Assembly (NCBI GenBank): GCA_905183005.1
Contig: CAJJDO010000006.1
Location: forward strand, 791,781 to 855,780
DNA length: 64,000 nucleotides
Direction of reading: 5' to 3'
DNA from: Paramecium pentaurelia
Taxonomy: Eukaryota; Ciliophora; Oligohymenophorea; Peniculida; Parameciidae
Every line of letters starts with the position of its first letter. The stretch's first letter is position 1. Positions 25,080 to 37,389 of this stretch are shown here, in pieces. Below the pieces are notes generated by a model. That model did not search any database. It had not been told where the DNA came from and was given only the letters and a program-made list of their open reading frames with translations. Made by a program: the position numbers and the translations under genes.

Positions 25080-25690
25080 GAACCAAGCCTCCAAAAAATT
25101 AAGAATTCATCATTGCCAACTGAATATTACATAAATTAATAAGGAGACATACTTAAATGCATAACTCTCTAATTATGTGTTTATAATTATTATATTAATT
25201 TGGCTTACTAAATTTAGTTAATATTTCATATATTAATTTAATAATTAGAAAATCCAAAAGATGATATCCATACTCTTTATCTTAATAAAGAATATAGAGT
25301 CCAAACATGTGATCATTAGGCTTATGCTTTTAAAACAAATGCCAATAAGTGCATTCCAAAATTTGATAATTTTATAATTTAATCCACCTCAACTTATAAG
25401 TTTATTTTATATTCAAGGACACCATGAAATACCTTTGACAGCAGCACAATGTTCTCTATCTGAATCAGACAATATTTAAAACTACTACTCTTTTGTTTGT
25501 ACTCTTTCTTTATGATTATATAATTATCTTATAATTCATATTAATGAAATATAAACTATTTTTGTTGAATCATCATCAAATACAATACTAAGTATATAAT
25601 CATTGATCGAATGAACTGAATTCACATATGAGGTTTCATATAAATTTGTTCAATATATTCTAAAATAATGTAAATCTATGGAAATTTCAT
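25080..25690 (-). pseudogene. Decayed CDC20/CDH1-family WD40 gene
   Basis: Fragments in several frames, separated by TGA codons, follow CDC20/CDH1 in order: SVHSINDYILSIVFDDDS, then HCAAVKGISWCP (compare H.AAVKAIAWCPW), then KIIKFWNALIGICFKSI (compare KIKFWNT..G.C..SI), then RVMHLSMSPYQF and GNDEFLIFWRLGS (compare SRVLHLSMSPDG..GADETLRFW). No set of short introns restores one frame, and the N-terminal regulatory part is not seen. Active family members load substrates on the anaphase-promoting complex. This looks like a lost gene copy, as often follows whole-genome duplication. Confidence 0.7.
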
Positions 25691-26235
25691 GGTTTTCCCT
25701 TTTATTTTTTTGGCAATTATGTTTTCAATGTAAGAGAGTCTGAAAATCTAATAATATCTGTAATTAGAATAATATTCAAACTAATTGATTAAAATTAAAT
25801 TTATTCATGAATTGACTTTAAAATTTGAGGTATTTCATATATAAACTTTTATTTTTTAATACCACTGATAATGTTTTGTTGTTTCCTTATTCCTAAATTT
25901 TAAATATTTAACACTTTTTGTAGATTAATTAACTCAATTTTAAATATATTGTGAATCATTATAGTTTGACTATATTGTGATTAATATAGTTATTTTGATT
26001 TACTTTTTTGTATAAATCTATATATAATATATTCGTTAATTTAATAATTAATAATTTAACACAATTATTTCATTAATAAACTTATTTATTTCTTAATTTA
26101 TAAAAGAACTTGATCATATTTTTAATTTGCATTCTAATCTTTTATATACAAAACAAGATTTTTATTTGAATCTCAAATATTTATTTTATTTAAGTTATAT
26201 ATATTATTAATAAAAATATTTTATAAATTATTAAT
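25691..26235. other. AT-rich region without a recognised gene
   Basis: Very AT-rich. A minus-strand open stretch IAKKIKGKTMKFPQIYIILE (about 25665-25725) may be a further part of the decayed gene next to it. Nothing else was identified before the zinc-finger gene start. Confidence 0.5.
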
Positions 26236-26878
26236 ATGAGTAATGCTAAGTATTATTATTTTTCAATTCCATTAGATCTGATGGGGAGAATCCAAAATAT
26301 ATGATGGGTGATGAACCTGTGAGATTTTAAAATTATGTTGGAGGATAAGATGAACAATAAGGTATTTTCATATTCAAATCTTAGTCCCATAATAGGATCA
26401 AAATTTAGAATACTACAATGAGTATTTGAGATTGTATATTGCCAATGTAGTATTAACAAATCAAGTAAAATTTGAACTTATTTTTAGTTAAAAGAACTTT
26501 TAAATGAGAAGAATGAACTAGTCAATAAATTAAACAAATTAGAAGTAATGTTAATACCACATTAATTCTAGCGTCGTAATCAGGAGTTAAATTCAAATGT
26601 AGAAGAAACAGGAGAAGAGAGAAAGAAAAGGTTGAGGAGACCAGCACAAGAAATTGAAAGACACTTTACTTGTCCAGTTGAAAATTGCTAAAAAAAATAC
26701 GGGTATTATAGATAAAATTTATCAATTAAATAGAGCAGAAGGATCTCTTAATTAACATATCAAACTTAAACATCCAGAATTAGTAAAAGATAGAGCATTT
26801 TATAAATCTAATGAATAATCATAATAATAAGGAGAGCCAGAATCATTATCAGATCTAAAACAGGAATAAAATTAATGA
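26236..26878 (+). CDS. Small protein with one C2H2 zinc finger
   Basis: 179 aa after four introns (26, 23, 23 and 31 nt); the spliced length is an exact multiple of three. The N-terminal half is acidic and Gln-rich with a helix (LEYYNEYLRLYIANVVLTNQ) followed by a coiled-coil stretch KELLNEKNELVNKLNKLEVM. A basic segment ERKKRLRRPAQEIERH precedes a single C2H2 finger, CPVENCQKKYGAEGSLNQHI, completed by KLKH: C-x4-C-x12-H-x4-H. The last intron splits the finger. The tail is Gln/Glu-rich. One finger plus a basic arm suggests nucleic-acid binding, but no specific function can be assigned. Confidence 0.88.
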
Positions 26879-27080
26879 CAAATAATTAAATAATTATAAG
26901 TTATTTTTATCTTTTCATTTCCAAAATCTTTTTCTAAGATAAATTACAATTAAAAAAATAACTTTATTTTCAATCATCTAAATAATAAATCTATTTAGAT
27001 AAAATAATATAATGACACATATATATGTTGTGTACAAATAATCAATATAAATTAAATTGAAATTTAATTACGATAAATAA

Positions 27081-27847
27081 ATGAATATTGTACAAAGTTC
27101 CTTCATTCAATTTTTAAAACTAGGTACTATCCCAAACCACGTAGGTGTGATTATGGATGGTAATCGGTATTTTATAGGTTAGATGTAGACGATATGCTAA
27201 ACAAAGGAAAATGGAACCAACAGATGGTCACATTCAAGGATATCAATCTTTTTTGAATTTATTATAATGGAGTTAAAAATTAGGAATTAAGGAAATTAGT
27301 GTATTTGCTTTTAGCATTGAGAATTATAATAGATAAAAGGATGAAGTAGTATTTCTCATGGAATTAATGAAATAAAAAATGCATCATTTACAACATGATC
27401 TCAATTTTATAGATAAAAACTAAGTTAAAATTAAATGTTGTGGTGATCTTGATATCTTAAAAGATCAAGAGCTAAAATCAAAATTATTGGAACTTGAAAA
27501 CTACAGTTCTAAATATTCTTAATATAAGTAAAACTTATCATAAATTTTCTATAAGACTAAATATTTGTTTCTCATATAATTTCACAAATGAATTAGAAAA
27601 AGCTATTCAATCAATGCCAAGAGGATTAACAAAAAAAGAATTCTTTTTGTAATTGAATTCTTATTTAATGGTACCTAATTCTCCTGACATTCTCTTAAGA
27701 ACCTCTGGTGAAACTAGACTAAGCAATTTCTTATTATATTAAATACGAGAGAATACAGTAATTCATTTTATAGATAAAAAATGGCCAGAATTATCATTTC
27801 TAGATTTTTGTAATATGATTTTATTCTATAGAAAAAATAAAATTTGA
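27081..27847 (+). CDS. cis-Prenyltransferase (dehydrodolichyl diphosphate synthase)
   Basis: 238 aa after two introns (27167-27188 and a 28-nt GT..AAG intron near 27530). Family motifs in order: PNHVGVIMDGNRRYAKQ (catalytic Asp and diphosphate-binding Arg), ISVFAFSIENYNR, LNICFSYN and the C-terminal DILLRTSGETRLSNFLLYQ. The first intron interrupts GNRR. These enzymes extend farnesyl diphosphate with cis-isoprene units to make dolichol for N-glycosylation at the ER. The RTSGE.RLSNFLL form and the length fit the eukaryotic DHDDS/Rer2 catalytic subunit. No NgBR partner is visible here. Confidence 0.93.
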
Positions 27848-28547
27848 TATATTTTTAATAGCAAAAAGTAATAATTATAGAAAATAATTGATTAATCTTC
27901 TTCATGTTTTAATAAATTTAAATTTAATTTTACTATGAAAAAATTAATTTTTATCTGTCATAACTACATCATATTGAAACATTCTTATATATACTAATAC
28001 TTTTAATTGATTACAATTATATAACCTTTTTTATTCTAATTAAATAAATGAGGGTTCTAACATTATTTTAAATCCAGACTATTTTATAAAATATTGTAAA
28101 ATTTATTAATTATTCAATTTTTTTATGTTGTATCAAATGAATAATTAGATTGTTTCTCATATTAATCAATCACTTTTTACTAAAATTTGTAATGTTTTAA
28201 TTAAATTCTTCATTTTTTTTTTGGCATTTTAATTTAATATGATTTAGAATAGATTATAGTAAAATACCTTTAATTATATAATTTATTCATATTTTTCAAT
28301 TAGATCAAAATGATTGACTAATAAAGTTTATATAAATTTCAGAAATAAAGGAAATCTACAACACTAAATTATTCAATATTCATTTTAAAATTTATATAGA
28401 ATAAAATTTTTAAAAACATCTGATCTGATACTTATAACTCTTGTTAATTATACATAATAATGATATATTTTGAAAAACGGAGAAATGGTGTCTAAATAAT
28501 GATCATTTTGATTTGGATTATAAATAAATATTATAATTATTTTGAAC
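27848..28547. other. AT-rich intergenic region
   Basis: 700 bp, large for this locus. No conserved coding frame, tRNA or repeat array was recognised. Confidence 0.5.
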
Positions 28548-31500
28548 ATGACAATTCAAATATTCCTTATATTAATAAAGTTTGTTTCAGGAGTTGATAA
28601 CTTTTACTTATGTGAAGTTAAGACTACTGGTGAAATAAATTAGAAAGGAGATTACCAATTTAAAATAAATAGATAAGGGGATTCATTAACACATCCAATT
28701 AATTTATACACAAATTATTACATTCAAATTGATTTTCCTTGGAACATCAATAGCGATTATACATGTTATAATGAATAAGCTGTGTTAATAAGTTGTAGTT
28801 ATGTTTCAAATACAAGAATTATTGTGAACAATTACTTTGTCAAAGATTACACAAATTTAGATTATGATAATACAGAAGGATTTACATTTATAATTGAATT
28901 AAAATCTATTTTAAATCCAGCTTATAGTGGGAAATACGATAGTCCCATTTAGATATCAATTATGAGTTCTAGTAATACATTATTAGAATAGTGTCCAGAT
29001 GGAGGAGCTCAACCAACTGTAAATCCAGGAGTTGGAACATGTTCAGGAGATGGATAATAATTTAAAGTAAATAGCTAAAATACAGATATTTCATTGTAAA
29101 TGTTTGTAAAGAACATTTTAATTGTAGAAGTAAATTATTAAATTAAAATAGAGTTATTTGATTGTAAAGTATACTCGTAATTGGTAGATTGATAAGATTA
29201 CAAAAGAAATGATTCCAGGGTCAATTACATGTTAACTCTATGCAAATAATATATTTATTTCAGGTACTACATGTACAAAGGATGCTACTAATTTATAAAT
29301 AAAGTCAACTTTAGGAACTGGATTTAATGGATAAAATGTATGATATGTATTATATTAGATTACTCTAGTGATTAATGGAGTCAATTCCCCATCATCAACA
29401 ACTCCTGATGGAAGTTTCATTTTATAAACTTATAATTCAAATAATAAATTGATTGATGAATGTTCATTATCAACAATAAGTGGATGGGTACCAAATGTTG
29501 TAGTACTTAGTAGTATGACATGGACAAATGTAGTTAACTAAGTAGAAAGATTAAATGTGTAATTTCAATTAAATAGTTAAATATTAATAGGAGATACTAT
29601 TTAGATTACTATTCCAAAAGAATTAAAAATTAGTTCAACTATTTTAACTCAAATAAGAGATTCAAGAAGTTATTTCTTTATTTCTCCAATTAACTCAGCC
29701 TCATTTACAATAACTGATCAATTAGTTACAATAACATCAAGCAAGGCTTTTTCTTCAACTCTTACAAATATTTTATTAACATTTGTTAATGTAATTGCTC
29801 CTCCTTCAATTAAACCATCATCAACAGTTGCTATTAGTACTTATAGAGGTTCTTATATTATTGATAAGAGTATATCAAGCTTAACTATAACAGCATCAAA
29901 TGGTGTAATAAATTCAGTTTCAATAATTGCTTTGAATAAAGTAATTAATTAATTATCTGACTATGATTTTGTAATAGTTTTAACAAATCCTTTATCTTCA
30001 GATGGATATTTAATTATCTAATTTCCAAATTAATTTGATTTAACTTAAATAACTAAAATACAAAACTATTAAATAAACTCATAAACTTATGGTGCTTAAT
30101 ATAGTGTTTCTAGTTAAAGACTAATAATTTCATCATTATATTCATCTGATATTGCTGCTTCTGCATAAATCAAATTTTAAATATCTTAAATTAAAAATTA
30201 GTTTAGTGCTAATATAAGTAATTCATTTACAGTATAATCTTATTATTCAAAAAGTACTGAAGACTTTTTAGTGGATTAACATACAACATTTTAAATGAGT
30301 TCATTTATATCAGGATCTTTGGATAGTAATTCAATTTCAATAAAAGTAGATAATTATATTACTGGATCATTAGATAATTATGAATTAAGTTTAATTAATA
30401 CAAATACAATTACTGCACTTGGATATATAATTGTAAATTTTATATCTGATTTTACAATGAGTGGTAATCCTACTAGTTGTTCAATAAATGGAATTAGTAG
30501 TACTTGTACATCAACTACTACTAATACTATTAAAATTATTACATCAACAAGTATTATTAGTAATACTAATATTAAAGTAAAAATTAATTCTTTCATTACA
30601 AATCCTATCACTTTACAACTCTTTAGTAATGTAGTAACAATAAAAACATATGATGATTAGGATTTATTAATAGATAGTGGATAAGGTGGTAATATTTAAA
30701 TGTTATATTTATCAACATTTTCATTAACTCTCTCATCAAGAGTTTCTTAAATGAATGGAGTCAAAAATACTTATACTTTCAATATTAATTTTTAAGTCAC
30801 TTAAATAAATGGAATATATGTAATAATAGATATTCCAAATGATTTATCTATTGATCTATAATCATGTTAATCAATTTCTCCATTGTAAACAAATCTACCT
30901 TGTTCTATTTCAAATTCAAAATTATAAATTCAATTACTTTGTAGCACTTGCTCATCTATAATTAAAAATATAGATTATAAGATATCAACAAATTAAATTA
31001 TTAATCCTTCTTCTTTTAAACCAGTTACAATATCTAGTGCTCATACAATTTAAGATTTAACAAATGATTTAACAAAACAAAGTTAATTAAAAGATTCATT
31101 AACTATAACTAATACTTAAACTAATTCTATTAAATCATTTACTTAAACATATGAAAATGGTTATTTAAATTAATTAGATAATTATTCATTTACAATTGAA
31201 GTTAATAATTAATTAAATGATAATTTTAAAATAGTAATAAATGTTCCTGTAGATATAAAAGTATTTCAATCAACTGAGACAACTCCAACTAGTTTATAAA
31301 ATATTTAAAATTTACCTAATGATGTTTCTATTAGTATAAATTCTTAGAGTATAATTATAACAGGTTATTCTGGATCAAAAATATCTACATTTTCATTTAA
31401 AATAATGAATTTATAAAATCCAAATACAGCAACAATAAGTACTTATTTTTCAATAAATACATATAATGTTTAAATAATATAAGATTATTAAATGGATACT

Positions 31501-34500
31501 AGTTAACTTGGTACTTATAATCATAAATGTACTTTACCATGTAAAGATTGTGATTCAACAATATTAACTAAATGTACAAATTGTTATGATAGCAGCAGAA
31601 GTAATTTGGTTTAATCCAAGATATATTTCATGAGCAATTCAAATACATGTATAACAGATTGTTATAGTATTGATGGATACTTTGTTACAAGTGGAGAATA
31701 TATTTGTAAATAATGTAATCCAGAATGTAAGAAATGTAAAGATGTAAATTCATTTTGTTTGGAATGTAATGGAACCTATAAATTTTTAAATAATAAATGT
31801 TTAGAATCATGTCCAAAAACCTATTATAATAATTAATAAGTATGTTAGAATTGTATAAATAATTGTGATACTTGTTCTAATAGTACTACATGTTCAGTTT
31901 GTAGTATTAATTTTTATTTGTATCAATAAACATGTGTTGATACTTGTCCTGTGAATATTACAATTACTAATTAATAATCATAGACATGTGATATTTGTAC
32001 AAATAATTGTTAAACTTGTCAAAACTAAACTTCATATTGCATTTCATGTAAAACCAATTATTATTTATATAATAATACTTGCATATCTTTATGTAAAGAT
32101 GGTACATATCTAAATGGTTCTTAATGCATAGATTGTCTCAGTAAATGTAAAACCTGTAGTAATGGAACTACTTGTGATTTATGTTCAGACAATTTATTAT
32201 TTCATTTAAATGATTGTCTAGATAAATGTCCAGATTAATACTTTGCTATTAATGGTAAATGTTAATAATGTAGTTTCTCATGTAATACATGTGAATCTAA
32301 CTAATTTCGATGTACAAGTTGTGTCAATAATACATTCTTATATAATTATTAATGTATGGGATAATGTCCAGATGAATACTATGGTGATATTGATTCTAAC
32401 AAATGTGTATAATGTAAAACACCTTGTAAAACTTGTAAATCAAGTTCATCATGTTTAAGTTGTATAACATAAATTCCTGTCTTATATTATTACAATAATT
32501 CATGTAACACTAATTGTCTTTAAGATTATGCTCCTGAAAAAGGTTAATGTGTTTAATGTAGGAATCCTTGTAAATAATGTACAACTACACCTGATACATG
32601 TAGTGAATGTTATCCTAATACTTATTTATTAAATTAAATGTGTGTCACTGATTGTGGAGAAGGTTATTACAAAGATAGCTAATAATTTTAATGTTAAGTT
32701 TGTATAGATCCATGTAATACTTGTTCAAATAAAACTAATTGTCTTTCTTGCAAAGATAATTTATACTTATTCAAATCCACTTGTGTTTCAAAATGTGAAG
32801 ATGGATATTATTAATAGGATTAATAATGTCAATCCTGTTTAAATATATGTTTGACTTGTTTGGATAATATTAGTTGTGTTAAATGCAAAGATAATTTAAT
32901 ATAGTATAACAATTAATGTTTAACATCTTGTCCAACCAATTTATTTGAAGAAAACAAAACATGTGTAGGATGTAGAACTCCTTGTTTATTATGTGGTACA
33001 TCTCCTGATAATTGTTTATCATGTGTTTCTACTACTTATTTGAATACAGAATCCTAATGTGTTAAATAATGTGAAGATGGATATTATGGAGATCAAGTAT
33101 CAAATAAATGTTTATAATGTGTACCTCCATGTAAAACTTGTAATTCAAGCACATCATGTTTAAGTTGTGTTGATTAAATTCCTATATTATTTTATTATAA
33201 CAACTAATGTAATACAGAATGTCCAGAAAATCAAGTCCCTGAAAATGGAACATGTATCAATTGTAGATAACCATGTAAATCTTGTAAGACAACACCTGAC
33301 ACTTGTTATTCATGTCTAAGTAATACATACCTTAGTGGTAATAATTGTTTTAGTGTTTGTGATGATGGTTATTATGCAGATACTACTATAAATTAATGTA
33401 AGTAATGTATATCACCTTGTCTTAAATGTTCAAGTCTTACTAATTGCATTACATGTCTTTAAAGTTAAATTAATAAAATTTTCCATGATGGTAACTGTAT
33501 ATCTTCATGTCCAACAGGCTATTATGAATCTATTGGTACTTGTGTTCTTTGTACTATTAATTCAAAAAATGATGCTTGTAATTCCACTGTTTAAGTTCTA
33601 GAAAGCATATAAACAGATAAATTCATTCCGATGCCATGCACTATCCTTACATTAGTATTCACTACAACTGTTATAGTTGCCAGAATTACTAAACCTGAAA
33701 CTTTTATTCCAGGTGCAGTAACATCTATTGGAGGTTTATTTGAATGGGGAAGCCAATGTGTATTATTATATCTAAGTTATTCAGAATGGGGATTATTCAA
33801 TCTCTAAAACTATATTATTATGGGAGCTTTAGGAATTAATTATTTACTCAATTTTATACATTTAATATCAGCTAGATGTGCAATCTATAATGATCCTTAT
33901 TTTTAATAATGGTTAAATAGTAGACAAGTTAATAAAATTACATATGCATTGATATCTTTTATAGGTTTAATAACTACATTTAAGATTAATAAACTATATT
34001 TCTCTAGATACTTTGGTTTCTATTTCTTTAAAGCTTGTATTGTAGATATTTAGAAATTTCTTATTTTCAATATCATTTCCTTATTGAGTATTTTCTTAAT
34101 TACTTTGCCTATGATTGTTGCTTCAGCTATTATATTAAACAATTATGATGAGAAAGATTAATTGTATGTTTCAACTATTGATTGCATTATTGTAACTTTT
34201 GTTATATTTATTTCCATTATATGGGAATCTTAGAAGAATGAAGATTATTTTAAAGAAAATGGACTTCAAGCATTAAATTATGTTGTAGGATAATCTTTCA
34301 TTGCAGGACAATCAGAATAATAGGGAGCAGATTAATTAGGTGAATAAGCAGAAGCTAATTTTAATGATGAAGTTCAAAATTAATAAATAGAAGAACCTTA
34401 AAAGATTAATTCTACAAATAATTAAAAGAAATAATTTTTAATGAAAAATAACTCTGAAGTTATCATACCTGGTAAAAAACATAGTGTTGTTCCTGAAGAG

Positions 34501-36624
34501 GGACCCTTTTTTAGAACTCAAAATAATGATTCATAAACAAGTCAGTAAAGGAAAGACTTTGAAGAATTTATTTTAAATAAAAAAGTTACAAAAAATCCAG
34601 ATGAATAATCACTTAATTTATCTTCCATTGAAGAATAACTTTAACATCCTTTAAATGAAACTTCTTAAGATAAAGATTTCTTTCATGATTATAAAGTATT
34701 ATAATTTCAAAATCCAGAAGAATTTTAACCAAAATTTATGTAAACTGATTCACATTAAGATTTAAATTTCTCTTCAGAATTAGAATGTAATAATAATCTA
34801 AATTTTAAAAATAATTAATTAAATACTCCATAAAATATTACTACTAAAAATGATAGATTTAAAAAAAATAAAACTATTGAAATTGTTATTGATAAAATTG
34901 ATATTGATAAAAATAATTAAGTTTAAGATAGTTCTGAATCTAAAAGATAAAATAATGATTAAGATATTCTAAAATAAAAATTAGAGGAAGAAAGATTAAA
35001 AATTTAAAAAGAAGAAGAATTAAAGTTGGAATAATTCAGATAAGAACAAAAATTAAAAGAGGAAATGTATCAAGAATAATTAATATAAATATAATTAGAA
35101 AAATAAAGAATTGAAGATGAAAAGAAATAATTAGAAGAAGCAGAAAGAATTAAGGCAAAAGAAATAATATAGGAAACTTAAAGAAGAGAAAGAGAAATAT
35201 TATTAGAAAAATAAGAAAAAGAAAGAATATGGACTTCTTAATTAGAAGAATAATAAAGATAAAGAGTACTTTAAGAATAAAGGGAATTTGAATTAAAATA
35301 AGAGTTAGAAAGAGAAAAACAAGAAAAAATTAAGTTTTAACTTTAATTACAAGAAAAATTATTAAGAGAATAAGAATTGGAAAAATTAGAGATTGAGAAA
35401 AAAAATAAGGCTGAAATGGAAAGACTTGAGCAATAAAAATTAGAAGAAGAATTAAGAATATTTAAATAAAAAGAATTTGAATTACAAAAACAATTAGAAG
35501 AATAAATAAAAAAAGAAAAAGAAGAACATGAATTAAGAGTTATTTAAGAGTAAGAAAAGTAAAGATTATAATAAGAGCTATTAAAAAAATAAGAAGAAGA
35601 AGAATTAAGATTAAAATAATTGGAAGAAATAAAATAGTAATAAGAATTATAATAAATTTTATGGAAGGAGGAAGAATTAAGAAAATAATAATAGGAGGAA
35701 GAAGAAAATTAAAAAAGAATTTAATTATTATTAGAAGAAGAAGAATAATAAAGACTTAAAATTTTATAAGAGGAAGAAGAATAAAGACTTAAATTATTTG
35801 AAGAATAATAATAACAAATGTTAGATTTTCAGAATGAGGATTAGAAAAAGTAATCACTATAACTTATTGATTTTGAGAATGAGGACAATGAAGTTTCTTA
35901 AAGAAAGGATGGAAATAAAAATAAAAAACAAATATTTTTATAATTAGATGATTTTGAACATGAGTTTGAACTTTAAAAGAATTAAAAATTAAAAAGTGAT
36001 TCAGTAGAATTTGCAGAGGAAAAAATAATCAATTAACATGATTAAATTGACTATTAAAATTCTGATTATATGAGACAATTTGATATGAATGATCCAAAAG
36101 ATATTTTTTAACCAAAGATTTCATCTAAAAGTATTAGTGTTAAACATTCTTATAATAATCCCTAATAACTTCACAAAACTATTCAAGATTAACCAAACTC
36201 TAGAAACCCTTCAGTAGGTCATCAATATTAATTTATTCCTAAAAAGAAAAATTCAAATATTCCTTTAACTAATTAATAAATTCCTAAAAGAACCTCAAAA
36301 TCCTCAAATCCTCATAACATTATAAATCAGTAAACCTAGAATAAAGGTTAAGGAACTCCTACCAACTACTAGCAAAATAATATCAACTTTATTGGAAATG
36401 CTTATAATACTTTTGCCCCTAAAACTGCTTTAAATAAAGAAAAAGATGAACGTTATTTGAGATTAAAAGAAGAAATATATCTTTAACATATTCCAAATTA
36501 TTATGAGAAATAGGTCTTAGAAGATTTAAAGAAAAAGAAACAATAATAACCATAGAAAAAAAATCTAAGGTCAAGTTAGTAAAGATAATTTGAAGTAGCT
36601 GAAGATCTTCATTTGGATTTCTGA
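28548..36624 (+). CDS. Giant cysteine-rich transmembrane surface protein with coiled-coil tail
   Basis: 2675 aa with two short introns near 29179-29206 and 29338-29358. A signal peptide (IQIFLILIKFVSGVDNF) leads into about 950 residues of Ser/Thr/Asn-rich, beta-type ectodomain. Residues about 980-1660 are furin-like cysteine-rich repeats with recurring C-x2-C pairs (for example CKTCKSSSSCLSC, CRTPCLLCGTSPDNCLSC). Several hydrophobic segments follow at about 1675-1880 (FVIFISIIWES, FLITLPMIVASAIIL). The cytoplasmic tail has a long Glu/Gln/Lys coiled coil (about 2120-2410) and a basic, Ser/Asn-rich end. No enzyme domain was seen; a surface sensor or adhesion role is only inferred. Confidence 0.88.
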
Positions 36625-36853
36625 ATAATTAATTTTGACATAAATCATATATTCATTCAATTTTCTATATAATTTATATTAGTTTTCAATTCTTTAAATA
36701 ATTTACTTACCTCTTATGAAAATATAGTTAGAATGAGATAAGTATTATATTTCCAAGAATTAGCAATAATATTGAAAATTTTATTTGTTTTATAAATTAA
36801 ATAACACTTCTTAATTTTGTAATAGATTGTATATTAATATCTGTAATAATTAT

Positions 36854-37108
36854 TCAATCGCTTTCGATTGTAAACATTTTCAAGGTACCTAATGCAACAC
36901 TTCCTAAAAATTAATAAAATTCTTCCTAAGAAAATGAAAAGATAACAATTACTTCTGTTTTAAATGAATCCTCTTACTGTAAGTGTCTTCTATAATTTCT
37001 AATTGGTCTGAGAACATTTCTTTCAAGTTTTCTATTGAATGGTGGAACAAATAAATATCCAACAGTCACTGCACCTGCTGTTCCTAATGCTAACTTAGCC
37101 AATACCAT
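36854..37108 (-). CDS. Small membrane-associated protein, unknown
   Basis: 75 aa after an in-phase 27-nt intron. The start MVLAKLALGTAGAVTVGYLF is one hydrophobic helix, followed by a basic stretch RKLERNVLRPIRNYRRH. The exon after the intron reads EEFYQFLGSVALGTLKMF. One transmembrane segment with positive flanking residues is typical of small organelle-membrane proteins, for example mitochondrial complex accessory subunits, but no family is recognised. It is divergent from the WDR3 gene across about 280 bp. Confidence 0.7.
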
Positions 37109-37389
37109 ATTAATTAATAAAATATATAAATAATAATTAAATATTTTTCATATTCTGAAAAGTTGTTATCTAATTTCTTTTAATATTATATCCTTATATT
37201 CATCTCTCTAATTTATAAGTATCCTCTCAATTATTTAGAATAGAGATTCATACTCTAAATGAAAATATATTAATTAACTTAGAAATATTATATATTCATC
37301 TTCATTTATGAAATTGGTTATTTAATTAACATTTTAAGTATAATTTAGAATATCTCTAAAACTCATTAAAAATAATTAATTTATTATTT

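Noticed and set aside
30378..30611. Minus-strand hydrophobic ORF within the giant gene
   Set aside because: Antisense shadow of Ser/Thr/Asn-rich repeats; valine and isoleucine runs come from AT-rich reverse complement.
28548..36624. Reading the giant gene as many short genes
   Set aside because: With TAA/TAG as Gln only two short introns are needed and the frame is open for about 8 kb with repeated cysteine spacing.
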